Source: Paracraurococcus sp042666655
GTDB lineage: Bacteria; Pseudomonadota; Alphaproteobacteria; Acetobacterales; Acetobacteraceae
Direction of reading: 5' to 3'
NCBI RefSeq assembly: GCF_042666655.1
Contig: NZ_JBHTDE010000004.1
Span: 1 to 64,000, forward strand
DNA: 64,000 nt
A program made the translations under genes and the position numbers. Below, piece by piece: positions 24,903-34,541 of the stretch (the stretch's first letter is position 1; each line of letters begins with the position of its first letter). The notes beneath the pieces were generated by a model that did not search any database, was not told the DNA's origin, and saw only the letters and a list, made by a program, of their open reading frames with translations.

Positions 24903-26125
24903 TGGACCCGTATCTGCAGGAATGGGGCGGGCTGCTGCTGCGCTGGCTGCATGTGCTGGCCGGCATGGCCTGGATCGGCACCAGCTTCTACTTCATGCAT
25001 ATCGACGCCATGATGAAGGCCGACCCCGGCATCCCCGGCGGCAAAGGCGGCCAGATGTGGGAGGTCCATGGCGGCGGCTTCTACCAGGTGCGGAAATGGC
25101 TGGTGGCGCCGGCCTCGCTGCCGCCCGACCTGCTCTGGCACAAGTGGGAGGCCTATACGACCTGGCTCTCCGGCTTCTGCCTGCTGGCCTGGATCTACTA
25201 CGGCGCCGCCGACCTCTACCTGATCGACCCGGAGGTGGCGGCGATCGGGCCGGTGACGGCGGCGGCCATCGGCATCGGCGCGCTGGTGCTGGGCTGGGTG
25301 GTCTACGACCAGCTCTGCAAGTCGCGCATCGGCCGGAACGAGGTGCTGCTGGCCGGCGTCTGCTTTGCGTTCGTCATGCTGCTGGCGCTGGCGTTCCAGC
25401 AGGTCTTCTCCGGCCGCGGCGCCATCATCCATACCGGCGCGGTGCTGGCGACCTGGATGGCCGGCAACGTCGCCATGATCATCATCCCCAACCAGCGCAG
25501 ATCCATCGCCGCGCTGGTGGCGGGGCAGGAGCCCGACCCCGCCTTCGGCCGGATCGGCAAGATCCGCAGCACGCACAACAACTATCTGACGCTGCCCGTG
25601 CTGTTCCTGATGCTGGCGAACCACACCCCGATCGTGTCGTCGACGCCCTTCGCCTTCGTCATCGTCGGGCTGATCCTGGTGGCGGGCGCGATGATCCGGC
25701 ATTTCTACAACGTCCGGCACCATGCCGGCGGCAATCCGTGGTGGTGCTGGGCGGTGGCCGCGGCGGCCATCGTGCTGGCCGGCGTGATCAGCATGACCTC
25801 CTCCTCCGCGGGGCGGGAGCGGCTGGGCCTGGCGGCGATCGACCCGCCCGGCGCCGCGCTGCCGCACGGCATGGCGGCGCCGCCGGATCAGGTGGTGGAG
25901 ATCGTCCTCGGGCGCTGTTCGATGTGCCATGCGGCGGAACCGGCCTGGGCCGGCATCGCCATCGCGCCGAAGGGCGTGCGGCTGGACACGCCGGAGCACA
26001 TCGCCCGCGCGGCCCCGGCGATCCGCGCCCAGGCGGTGATGAGCCACGCCATGCCGCCGAACAACATCACCGGCATGGAGCAGGACGAGCGACGGGTGCT
26101 CGCCGCCTGGCTCTCGCCGCGCTGA
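24902..26125 (+). CDS. puuD: Membrane urate oxidase PuuD (urate hydroxylase with cytochrome c)
   Basis: 407 residues from the ATG at 24902, which overlaps the permease stop by one base. An N-terminal membrane domain (about 1-300) with eight helices starts with WLHVLAGMAWIGTSFYFMHI and contains conserved histidines. A C-terminal cytochrome c domain (about 325-407) has the haem motif CSMCH and a downstream Met in SHAMPPNN. PuuD oxidises urate to 5-hydroxyisourate and passes electrons to the respiratory chain instead of making H2O2. Coupling to an NCS2 permease makes a two-gene urate uptake-and-oxidation unit. Confidence 0.93.
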   Translation: MDPYLQEWGGLLLRWLHVLAGMAWIGTSFYFMHIDAMMKADPGIPGGKGGQMWEVHGGGFYQVRKWLVAPASLPPDLLWHKWEAYTTWLSGFCLLAWIYYGAADLYLIDPEVAAIGPVTAAAIGIGALVLGWVVYDQLCKSRIGRNEVLLAGVCFAFVMLLALAFQQVFSGRGAIIHTGAVLATWMAGNVAMIIIPNQRRSIAALVAGQEPDPAFGRIGKIRSTHNNYLTLPVLFLMLANHTPIVSSTPFAFVIVGLILVAGAMIRHFYNVRHHAGGNPWWCWAVAAAAIVLAGVISMTSSSAGRERLGLAAIDPPGAALPHGMAAPPDQVVEIVLGRCSMCHAAEPAWAGIAIAPKGVRLDTPEHIARAAPAIRAQAVMSHAMPPNNITGMEQDERRVLAAWLSPR

Positions 26126-26192
26126 CCCGGCGCCGGCGCGCGAGGCCTGGCGTGCTTCGGCACCTCAGGCGGCCGGCGTGGCATCCATGCCT

Positions 26193-26239
26193 GCCTTCCG
26201 CAACCTTTGGCGCGCCCCCGGCGAGGGGGCACGGAAGGC
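26193..26239. terminator. Nested hairpin between convergent genes puuD and RTX
   Basis: Outer arms GCCTTCCG (26193-26200) and CGGAAGGC (26232-26239) enclose an inner hairpin GCCCCC, ggcga, GGGGGC (26214-26230). It lies between convergent stops and probably ends transcription from both sides, although neither strand has a long T-run. Confidence 0.5.
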
Positions 26240-26271
26240 CTGCGATCGGTCGTCGAGGATGACCGATGGCG

Positions 26272-29151
26272 TCAGACGATCGCCCAGTCGCTGCCCGGAT
26301 TGCCAAGCGCGGTCGCCGCGACGACGACCGTCCCGTCCATGAGCCAGAGCGAGACTGATCCTTCGGCACCGCGCCACAGGATGTCCGCCTTGCCGTCGGC
26401 ATCGTAGTCGCCGACATCGGCGACCTCCCAGGCGGTGCCGGGCGAGGCGATCGCACCGCCGCCGGTCGGCGTCGTCCCGTCCATGGCCCAGAGCGAGATG
26501 CTGCCGTCGGTGCCGTTGCGCCAGAGCAGGTCGGCCTTGCCGTCGCCGTTGAAGTCGCCGACCCCGGCCACCGTCCAGGCGGTGCCGGGGTTGCCGATCT
26601 CGGCGCCGCCGACGATGGCGGCGCCGTCGAGCAACTGGACGGAGACGCGGCCGTCGTCGTTGCGGGAGACGAGGTCGCTGCGCCCGTCGCCGTCGAAGTC
26701 GCCCATGCCGACGACCTTCCAATCCGCGCCGGGGGCGCCGATCTCGCCACCGCCGGCCGAGGCCAGCCCGTTCAACAGCCAGCCGGAGACGGTGCCGTCG
26801 GCATGCTGCCAGAGGATGTCGGCCCGGCCGTCGCCGTTGATGTCGCCGACGCCGACGATCCGCCAGGCCACGTCGACCACGGCGATGCTGTCGCCGGCGA
26901 TGAAGCTGGCGCCGTCCATCTGCCATTGCGCCACCGTGCCATCGGTGCCGCGCCAGAGGATGTCGGCATGCCCGTCGCCGTTGAAGTCGGCATAGCCTGC
27001 AACACTCCAGCCGGCGTCGGCCGTGGCGATGTGAAGGCTGGTGCCGGTGCTGCCCTGCATGGTCCAGGCGGTCAGCGTGCCGTCGCCGCCGCGCCAGGCG
27101 ATGTCCGAGGTGCCGTCGCCGTTGATGTCCTTCGGCGTGCCGGACTGGCCGATGACCACGGTCCGGTCGGTGAAACGCAGCGCCTCCACCCCGGTCAGCG
27201 TGTCGGCGCCCTCGGCGGTCGTCACGATCCAGCCGCCGGCGGCGTCCCGCAGCCAGGTCGCCGCGGTGGAATCGACCAGGTAGGCCGCGGTGTCGAACCC
27301 GGCACCGCCGGCGATCGCGTCGCTGCCGTCGCCGCCGCGCAGGATGTCGTCGCCGGCGCCGCCGGCCAGGGTGTCGGCGCTGCCGCCGCCGCTCAGCGAA
27401 TCCGCGCCCGCCGCGCCGGTGAGGCGGTCGGCAAGGTTGGAGCCGAGCAGCGTATCGGCGAAGCCGGTGCCGAGGACGCCTTCGATGTTCGCCAGGGTAT
27501 CCGTGCCGCCCCAGGCATCCGTCGCGGTGCCGGCGCCGAGGTCAACGCTCACGCCCGCGCCGATCGGCGTCAGGCTCCAGACCGAGTAGTCGACCACGTC
27601 GAACCCCTGGCGACCGTCGATGCTGTCGCTGCCGGCGTCGCCCGCCAGGGTGTTGTCGCCGTGCGAACCCTTGATGGTATCGGCGCCGAGCCCGCCATAG
27701 GCGCGCTCGATCGAGACCAGGGTGTCGGTGTAGCCGGAGTGGAAGGCGTTGCCCTGGTAGGCGCCGCCGACCGAGCTCGTGCCCAGGTCGACGTAGAGCG
27801 TGGCGCGGCCCTGGTAGCGCCAGGTATCGGTGCCGGCGCCGCCGAGGACCGTCTTGTTGCCGGTGCCGGCGATGATGAAAGTGTCGTCGGCCGCGCTGCC
27901 GGTCAGCACGTCGTCGTGGCCGTTCGATGCCATGATGGCATGCACGCCGACCAGCATGTCGGTGCCGCCGGCGCCATCGACCGCGGTGCCGGTGCCCAGC
28001 GTCGCGGTCACCGCCCCGGTCGCCGCGCTGTAGTCGGCCACCACGGTCTCGTGGCCGTTGCCGGTGATGGTGTCGTCGCCGCCGCCGCCGCGCACGATGA
28101 AGGCGAGCGGTGCCGCTGGGGAATACCGCGCCAGGTCGAAGGCGTCGGCACCGGCGGTGCCGAGGAGCTGGTTGATGTTCAGCAGCGTGTCGGTGCCGTC
28201 GGTCTTGGTGACGACCAGATAGCCGCCATCGACCGCTTCGACGGCGAGCGCGCCGCCGAAATAGCCGCTGCCGCTGCGGTAGTCGACGGCGTTGCGCAGC
28301 GTCCGCTCGCCGCCATCGACGCTGTCGCTGCCGGTCCCGGCCAGGATGGCATCGGCGCCGTCGCCGGCCACGATGCTGTCGTTGCCATCGCCGCCGCGCA
28401 GCGTGTCGTTGCCGCTGCCCGCCGCCAGCGTATCATGGCCGCCGCTGCCGTTGAGGCTGTCGTCGCCGGCACCGCCGGCGAACCAGTTGTCGAGGTTCGA
28501 GCCGATGACCGTGTCGGCGAAGCCGGTGCCGAGGACGCCCTCGATGTTCGCCAGGCTGTCGATGCCGCCCCAGGGATCCCGCGCGGTCCCGCCACCGAGC
28601 GTGACGCCGCCGGAGCCCTGCTGCGAGGCGGCCAGGTTGACGAAGACGCCGCCGGTCACGGTGGCGTTGATCGAGCCGGAATAGTCCAGCAGGTCGAAGC
28701 CGCTGCGGCCGTCGATCGTGTCGTTCCCGACATCGCCGGAGAGGGTATTGTCGCCGTGCGTGCCCTTGACGACGTCGTCGCCGGTGCCGCCATAGGCGCG
28801 CTCGAAGCCGAACAGGGTATCGATGCCGCCGGCGACGGTCGCCGAGCCCTCGTAGCCGTTGGCGCCGGCATTCGTGCCGAGGTCGACGAAGACGCTGTCG
28901 GACGTGCGGAGATAAAGCGTATCGAGATCGGCCCCGCCCAGCAGCATTTCGGCGCTGCCGCTGGCGAAGATGGCGTCGTTCCCGGCACCGCCCTGCACCG
29001 AATTGGCGCCTGGGCCGCCGTCCAACGTGTCGTCGCCGGCAAGGCCGAGGATCGTGTCGGCGCCGTCGCCCGGAAGCCCGCCGGTCACATCGGGCGAGAT
29101 GAAGGATACCGTTATGATGTCGCGGAGATGCGTACCAATGGTTTCCGTCAT
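26272..29151 (-). CDS. Large RTX / FG-GAP repeat secreted protein
   Basis: 959 residues, very Asp/Gly-rich. Residues about 25-670 hold several blocks of RTX nonapeptides (GGxGxDxLx; for example GDDTLRGGDGNDSI). A unit of about 130 residues is duplicated (compare FERAYGGTGDDVVKGTHGDN with IERAYGGLGADTIKGSHGDN, and two WGG.D.LANIEGVLGTGFAD blocks). Residues about 680-959 contain six FG-GAP/VCBS-like repeats with calcium motifs such as DFNGDGKADLLW. RTX proteins leave by type I secretion without a cleaved signal and fold on calcium; no T1SS genes are nearby. No enzymatic domain is seen, so an adhesin or surface-layer-like role is inferred. Confidence 0.88.
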   Translation of the reverse strand: MTETIGTHLRDIITVSFISPDVTGGLPGDGADTILGLAGDDTLDGGPGANSVQGGAGNDAIFASGSAEMLLGGADLDTLYLRTSDSVFVDLGTNAGANGYEGSATVAGGIDTLFGFERAYGGTGDDVVKGTHGDNTLSGDVGNDTIDGRSGFDLLDYSGSINATVTGGVFVNLAASQQGSGGVTLGGGTARDPWGGIDSLANIEGVLGTGFADTVIGSNLDNWFAGGAGDDSLNGSGGHDTLAAGSGNDTLRGGDGNDSIVAGDGADAILAGTGSDSVDGGERTLRNAVDYRSGSGYFGGALAVEAVDGGYLVVTKTDGTDTLLNINQLLGTAGADAFDLARYSPAAPLAFIVRGGGGDDTITGNGHETVVADYSAATGAVTATLGTGTAVDGAGGTDMLVGVHAIMASNGHDDVLTGSAADDTFIIAGTGNKTVLGGAGTDTWRYQGRATLYVDLGTSSVGGAYQGNAFHSGYTDTLVSIERAYGGLGADTIKGSHGDNTLAGDAGSDSIDGRQGFDVVDYSVWSLTPIGAGVSVDLGAGTATDAWGGTDTLANIEGVLGTGFADTLLGSNLADRLTGAAGADSLSGGGSADTLAGGAGDDILRGGDGSDAIAGGAGFDTAAYLVDSTAATWLRDAAGGWIVTTAEGADTLTGVEALRFTDRTVVIGQSGTPKDINGDGTSDIAWRGGDGTLTAWTMQGSTGTSLHIATADAGWSVAGYADFNGDGHADILWRGTDGTVAQWQMDGASFIAGDSIAVVDVAWRIVGVGDINGDGRADILWQHADGTVSGWLLNGLASAGGGEIGAPGADWKVVGMGDFDGDGRSDLVSRNDDGRVSVQLLDGAAIVGGAEIGNPGTAWTVAGVGDFNGDGKADLLWRNGTDGSISLWAMDGTTPTGGGAIASPGTAWEVADVGDYDADGKADILWRGAEGSVSLWLMDGTVVVAATALGNPGSDWAIV

Positions 29152-29243
29152 GACCAGTTTCCTATCGCAAACGCGTTAGGTGGTCCTATAAGATATATAT
29201 CTAAGGTTGAATATTGGCGAAGATCGGATCGCGGTCTGATATG

Positions 29244-30299
29244 CTAGCCGCAGCCTTCCGCACGAGCCTCGATGAACTCGAGCAGGCAGCTCCCGTAGCG
29301 CAGCGTGAAGCGCGCATCGGCCCCGCCGCCATGACCGGTGACCTCCTGCGGCCGGTCGAGGAACAGCATCCCGCCGACGCGCGGCGCGCCCAGGCTGCGG
29401 AACAGGACGGCGCGCCGGTCGGGGTCGGGATCGAATTCGTCGCGGGCGAAATTCGCCACGACGACCCGGGCCTGCGGGCTGCGCGCGGCCGTCACCACCT
29501 GTTTCAGGTCCTCCAGTGCCCAGGCCCAGGCCGGGCTGCCGGTCGCGCCATGCGCCGCCGGCGCCACCGCGACGACGCCATCAATCAGGCCGGGCGTGTC
29601 CAGCGCCTGCAGGGCATTCCAGGCGCCGCGCGACTGGCCACCCATGACGATGCGGCCATAGCCCTGGGCGCGCAGCGTGCGCAGCGCCTGCTTCAGCCAG
29701 ACGGCGGCGGTGTCGGTCTCGTCGGTCGTCGGGTCGCGGTCGAAGCGCAGCACGTCGTAGCCGGCATTGTTGAAGACGCGGACATGCGGCTGCGGCTGGC
29801 TGCCGCGGCTGTCCTGGCCGCCGGCGGCGCGGCCATGCGCCCAGACATAGGCGCCGCGGGCCGCCTGCGGCCCCTGCCAGAGGAACCGGCCGTCCGGCAC
29901 CAGCGACCAGCCGGCGCCGGCCTCGACCGCGGCGGCCGGGGCGACGGGCGGTGCGGGGCTTTCCCGGCCGGGCCAGACCACGGCCAGATCCTGGGCATAG
30001 ACCTGGCAGCCGCTGCCGCCCCAGGAGGCGCAGAGTGCGACCGCCCGCGCCGCGGTCGCCGCCGCGTCCGGCAGGGCAGCGGCCCAACCCCAGGCGCCTT
30101 CCGGCGACACGGCGAAGGCGCGGGGCGTCGCCTGCAGCAGGAAGCGGGCATAGTCCTCGCGCCCCTCGGCGCTGAGATGCGGCACGGCGGCGGCATTGAG
30201 GACCGGAGCGTTGGGGAAGGGGGCGCGCGGCGGCTCGGCCCGGGCGGGCAGCAGGGCGGCGGCGACAAGGATAAAATACAATAATATGTGATATCCCAT
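29244..30299 (-). CDS. Secreted alpha/beta hydrolase
   Basis: 351 residues from the ATG at 30299; a longer frame upstream to 30431 has no signal-like start and overlaps the argG promoter region. The signal peptide is MGYHILLYFILVAAALLPAR (cleavage near ARAEP). The nucleophile elbow GGQSRGAW (GxSxG, Ser about residue 240) and a late HGGG segment support an alpha/beta hydrolase of the dienelactone hydrolase or esterase type. It is divergent from argG across an AT-rich 143-base gap that should hold both promoters. Substrate unknown. Confidence 0.75.
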   Translation of the reverse strand: MGYHILLYFILVAAALLPARAEPPRAPFPNAPVLNAAAVPHLSAEGREDYARFLLQATPRAFAVSPEGAWGWAAALPDAAATAARAVALCASWGGSGCQVYAQDLAVVWPGRESPAPPVAPAAAVEAGAGWSLVPDGRFLWQGPQAARGAYVWAHGRAAGGQDSRGSQPQPHVRVFNNAGYDVLRFDRDPTTDETDTAAVWLKQALRTLRAQGYGRIVMGGQSRGAWNALQALDTPGLIDGVVAVAPAAHGATGSPAWAWALEDLKQVVTAARSPQARVVVANFARDEFDPDPDRRAVLFRSLGAPRVGGMLFLDRPQEVTGHGGGADARFTLRYGSCLLEFIEARAEGCG

Positions 30300-30442
30300 A
30301 AAAGTGAGGAAACCACATTGCCGGGGCCTTTTGCAACAAGCCTCTTGTCCCCCGCGCGTCGCCGGGGCAGGACACCAAGGATTTTCCGGGCCGCGGGGCC
30401 TCTCCCGTGGCTGCCCTGACGGGCCGACCAAGGACGTTTCCG

Positions 30443-31678
<1,236 letters not shown>

Positions 31679-31691
31679 GCGCGCCACACCC

Positions 31692-32483
31692 ATGCGGGAG
31701 ATGGCGCGGCAGCACGGCAAGCGGGTCGTGCTGCGGCACCTTTACGAGGCGGGGACGCGGCCTGCCAGGCGCTTCCGCTATGGGCTGCTCTGCCTCGACA
31801 TCCTCAGCATCGCCTGGATCGTCATCGCCTCCTTCCTGCCGGTCAGCAGCGTCGTGCTCACGCTGGACGTGCTGCTCGGCCTGGTACTGCTGACCGAGTT
31901 CGGGATGCGCATCGCCGCCAGCGGCGTGCCGTTGCGCAGCCTGGTCAACCCCTTCAACCTGGCCGACCTGGTCGCCATCCTGTCGCTGCTGCTGGCGCCG
32001 GTGCTGCAGGGGGCGATGGCCTTCCTCCGCGTGCTGCGGACGCTGCGGCTGCTGCATTCGGTGAAGCTGATCAGCACCCTGCGCAGCGACCTGCCCTTCT
32101 TCCGCCGCAACGAGGAAGCGACGCTGGCCGGCGCCCAGCTTCTCGTCTTCCTCTTCGTCATGAGCGGCGTGGTCTTCGAGACGCAGCACCGCGGCAATCC
32201 CGGCATCAAGCACTATGCCGACGCGCTGTACTTCACCGTCACCACCCTGACCACGACCGGCTTCGGCGACGTCACCTTGCCGGGGGTGACCGGACGGCTG
32301 CTGTCGGTGGTCATCATGCTGGCCGGCGTCACCCTGTTCCTGCGGCTGGCCCAGGCATTGTTCCGCCCGATGAAGGTGCGCTACCCCTGTCCCGCCTGCG
32401 GCCTGGAACGGCACGAGCCGGACGCCGTGCACTGCAAGGCCTGTGGCCAATTGCTGAACATCCCGGATGAGGGAAATGCCTGA
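31692..32483 (+). CDS. Voltage-gated-like potassium channel with C-terminal zinc ribbon
   Basis: 263 residues. The N-terminal half has the ion-transport fold with an S4-like arginine helix (FLRVLRTLRLLHSVKLISTL), then a pore domain with the K+ selectivity filter TTTGFGD after YFTVTTLT. The last 35 residues form a CxxC-CxxC zinc ribbon (CPACG and CKACG), which is unusual at this position. It begins 14 bases after argG and shares a transcript with the following exported protein, whose frame overlaps its end. Confidence 0.9.
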   Translation: MREMARQHGKRVVLRHLYEAGTRPARRFRYGLLCLDILSIAWIVIASFLPVSSVVLTLDVLLGLVLLTEFGMRIAASGVPLRSLVNPFNLADLVAILSLLLAPVLQGAMAFLRVLRTLRLLHSVKLISTLRSDLPFFRRNEEATLAGAQLLVFLFVMSGVVFETQHRGNPGIKHYADALYFTVTTLTTTGFGDVTLPGVTGRLLSVVIMLAGVTLFLRLAQALFRPMKVRYPCPACGLERHEPDAVHCKACGQLLNIPDEGNA

Positions 32484-33045
32484 CCCGATGCGCACCATGT
32501 CCATCGCGCTGCTGTTCGCGGCGCTGCTCGGCGCCGGCCAGGCGCTCGCCCAGGCCTGCCCGGGGCACCTCTCCTCGACCGCCCTGGCCCCAGTGCCGCG
32601 CGACGCGGTCTACGGCATCGCGCTGCGCAACGACGACGCCACCGGCCGGGCGCTGCGCGACCGGCTGTTCGCCGCGCTGCGCGGCTCCGGCCACCGGGTG
32701 GGGGAGCCGGCGACGCATGTGCTGTCCTGGCGCGGCAGCCTGTCGACCGACGGCATCGGCCGCGGCGGCGCCGACCCCTTCAGCTTCCGCGATTCGGACA
32801 ACAACCGCGACGGCGACGACCTCGGCTGGATGCGGGATGTCCCGCGCAACCGGCGCGGCGGCGCGGTGCCCACCCGCCGGCTGAACGGCAGCGTCGAGCT
32901 GCGCGACCGTGCCAGCGGCCGCGTGGTCTGGACCGCAGTGCTGTCCTGCGACCGGCAGGGCGACGACCAGGCGGCGCTGATCGGCACGCTGGTCGGCGCC
33001 GTGGTGCCGGCGATCGGCCAGACGGTGGCCGGTCGGGCCTTCTGA
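32476..33045 (+). CDS. Hypothetical exported protein
   Basis: 189 residues from the ATG at 32476; ATGs at 32467 and 32488 are alternatives. A signal peptide (MRTMSIALLFAALLGAGQAL, cleavage near ALAQA) precedes a mature protein with a central acidic and polar stretch (DSDNNRDGDDLGWMRD) and a C-terminal VELRDRASGRVVWTAVLSCD strand pair. It resembles small periplasmic proteins that contain a 'GSxELRDRASGRVVWTA'-like block, but I do not recognise a named family. It overlaps the channel gene, suggesting co-expression. Confidence 0.65.
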   Translation: MPDPMRTMSIALLFAALLGAGQALAQACPGHLSSTALAPVPRDAVYGIALRNDDATGRALRDRLFAALRGSGHRVGEPATHVLSWRGSLSTDGIGRGGADPFSFRDSDNNRDGDDLGWMRDVPRNRRGGAVPTRRLNGSVELRDRASGRVVWTAVLSCDRQGDDQAALIGTLVGAVVPAIGQTVAGRAF

Positions 33046-33050
33046 CGCCG

Positions 33051-33344
33051 GACGGGGAGGGGACCTCGCAGCACCTGCTGGATGCCGGCTTCCGCCTGGC
33101 CTGCCGCATCGCCTTCCGGCTGCTGCGGGTCTGGCGGGCGCTGCGCCGCCCGGCGCGGCACGGCGTGGTCGTCGGCATCTGGTGCGGCGGCCGGGTGCTG
33201 ATGCTGCGGCAATCCTATCGCCCCGGCAACCGGGAGGTGGTCGCGGCCGGCTTCCTGGCGCCCGGGCAGGCGCTGCGCGACCCCGACCTGCCGCCCCATA
33301 TCAGCACCTACCTGGATGCGCGCGCGGCGGCCGTCGCGCCGTGA
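33051..33344 (+). pseudogene. NUDIX hydrolase remnant lacking the Nudix box
   Basis: The frame ending at the TGA 33342-33344 gives a NUDIX N-terminus (HGVVVGIWCGGRVLMLRQSY) joined directly to a NUDIX C-terminus (NREVVAAGFLAPGQAL). The catalytic Nudix box (GX5EX7REUXEEXGU), expected about 10-30 residues after the RQSYRPG strand, is absent: roughly 70 residues seem to be deleted in frame. There is no good start codon upstream. I call this a decayed gene; family recognition is by eye from conserved flanks. Confidence 0.6.
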
Positions 33345-33442
33345 TCGCCCATGCACCGCAGCCGGCGGCGCAGGCATTGCCCTCCACGCCGGAACCGCCC
33401 CCCAGCCCCCGGCGTTCCGCCGCCGGACCGAAGGAGCGGGAT

Positions 33443-33649
33443 ATGCCGAACGCGGATACGCCCAAGGAAGCGGGCAAGGGCACCGGGGAGCCGGGCTGGA
33501 CGGAGCAGGAAAAGGGCCAGGACGCCTCCGGGCAGGCAGGCTCGGCCGAAGCGGCGGATCCAGGCGAGGCCGGCGACGCACAAGCCAAGGGCCGCCCGAC
33601 CAATGACCGCGAGAAGACCGAGACGGCGGCTGCCAATACGAAGCCCTGA
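33443..33649 (+). CDS. Small hydrophilic, probably disordered protein
   Basis: 68 residues, ATG at 33443 preceded by aaggagcggg. Composition is almost entirely Gly, Ala, Glu, Lys, Asp, Thr (for example DTPKEAGKGTGEPGWTEQEK), with one Trp and no hydrophobic core, typical of stress-related intrinsically disordered proteins. No family is recognised. It precedes repeat copy C. Confidence 0.6.
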   Translation: MPNADTPKEAGKGTGEPGWTEQEKGQDASGQAGSAEAADPGEAGDAQAKGRPTNDREKTETAAANTKP

Positions 33650-33691
33650 GTGGCGGTTCGGCAGACCACTGCGCCGAAGCAAGTGAAAGAA

Positions 33692-33816
33692 GGCCGGGGA
33701 GAGGGTATTCTCCCCGGCCCCCCCTTATTTCTGTGGGTTGCACCTGCCGCGCGGCGGATGCCGAGCCCAGAAGAAGCAAAGCTGGGGTTGGGGGAGGAGA
33801 TGCTGTTTCCTCCCCC
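33692..33816. repeat. Palindromic interspersed repeat, copy C (inverted pair)
   Basis: Left hairpin GGCCGGGGAGA (33692-33702) / TCTCCCCGGCC (33709-33719) is followed by the tail TTATTTCTGTGGGTTGCACC and the core TGCCGCGCGGC. A degraded reverse-oriented tail then runs into a second hairpin GGGGGAGGA (33790-33798) / TCCTCCCCC (33808-33816). Arms mirror each other, so the element is a head-to-head pair like copy D. It lies between two plus-strand genes. Confidence 0.8.
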
Positions 33817-33901
33817 GGCCCTCCTTCCCTGCCCGGCTTGCAACCCCGACCCGCATGCGCCGCCGTTGCGGGACTGGCCCGGCTTCCGGCAGGCTGGCGC
33901 C

Positions 33902-34537
33902 ATGTACAACCCGCCCGCCTTCCGGGAAGATCGCCCGGACATCCTCTATGGCCTGATCCGCGCCGCCCGCCTGGCGCTGCTGGTCTCGAACGGCGCCACC
34001 GGCGTGCCCGACGTGACCCACCTGCCGCTGGTGCTGCTGGAGGAGGAGGGCGTCCTGCTGGGCCATGTCGCCCGCGCCAACCCGCATTGGCAGGCGCTGC
34101 GCGCGGCCGGCCGGGCGGTGGCGGTGTTCCAGGGGGCGGAGGCCTATGTCTCGCCCAATTGGTACCCCTCGAAGGCCGAGCACCACCGGGTGGTGCCGAC
34201 CTGGAACTACGAGGCGGTGCATGCCGAAGGCCCGGTCGAGGTGATCGAGGACCCGGCCCGGCTGCATGCCGTCGTCTCGGTCCTGACCGACCGCAAGGAA
34301 GCCGCGCAGCCGCGCCCCTGGGCGGTGACCGAGGCGCCGGCACCTTTCGTCGCCGGACAGCTGAAGGGGATCGTCGGCCTGTCGCTGAAGATCGAGCGGC
34401 TGACGGGGAAGCGGAAGCTCAGCCAGAACCGCGCCGAGCCGGACCGTGCCGGGGCCGAGGCGGGGCTGGCGGAAAGCGCCGACCCGCGCGACCGGGAGGT
34501 GGCGGCGGCGATGCGGGCGATGGCGGAGCGGGGCTGA
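33902..34537 (+). CDS. FMN-binding negative transcriptional regulator, PaiB family
   Basis: 211 residues from the ATG at 33902; the N-terminus MYNPPAFREDRP is the standard PaiB start. Conserved PaiB landmarks are HVARANPHWQAL, AYVSPNWYPSK (FMN/dimer region) and PTWNYEAVHAEG. The fold is a split beta-barrel that binds FMN; in Bacillus, PaiB represses sporulation and protease genes, but the role here is unknown. It converges with the EamA transporter gene. Confidence 0.92.
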   Translation: MYNPPAFREDRPDILYGLIRAARLALLVSNGATGVPDVTHLPLVLLEEEGVLLGHVARANPHWQALRAAGRAVAVFQGAEAYVSPNWYPSKAEHHRVVPTWNYEAVHAEGPVEVIEDPARLHAVVSVLTDRKEAAQPRPWAVTEAPAPFVAGQLKGIVGLSLKIERLTGKRKLSQNRAEPDRAGAEAGLAESADPRDREVAAAMRAMAERG

Positions 34538-34541
34538 AGCC

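Noticed and set aside
26272..28900. Regularly spaced short repeats resembling a CRISPR-like array
   Set aside because: They are codon-level repeats of RTX and FG-GAP modules inside one frame; unit lengths and sequences vary and no cas genes are present.
26803..29247. An 814-residue plus-strand frame opposite the RTX gene
   Set aside because: Arises from the repetitive codons of the RTX region; the minus frame has real RTX and FG-GAP motifs.
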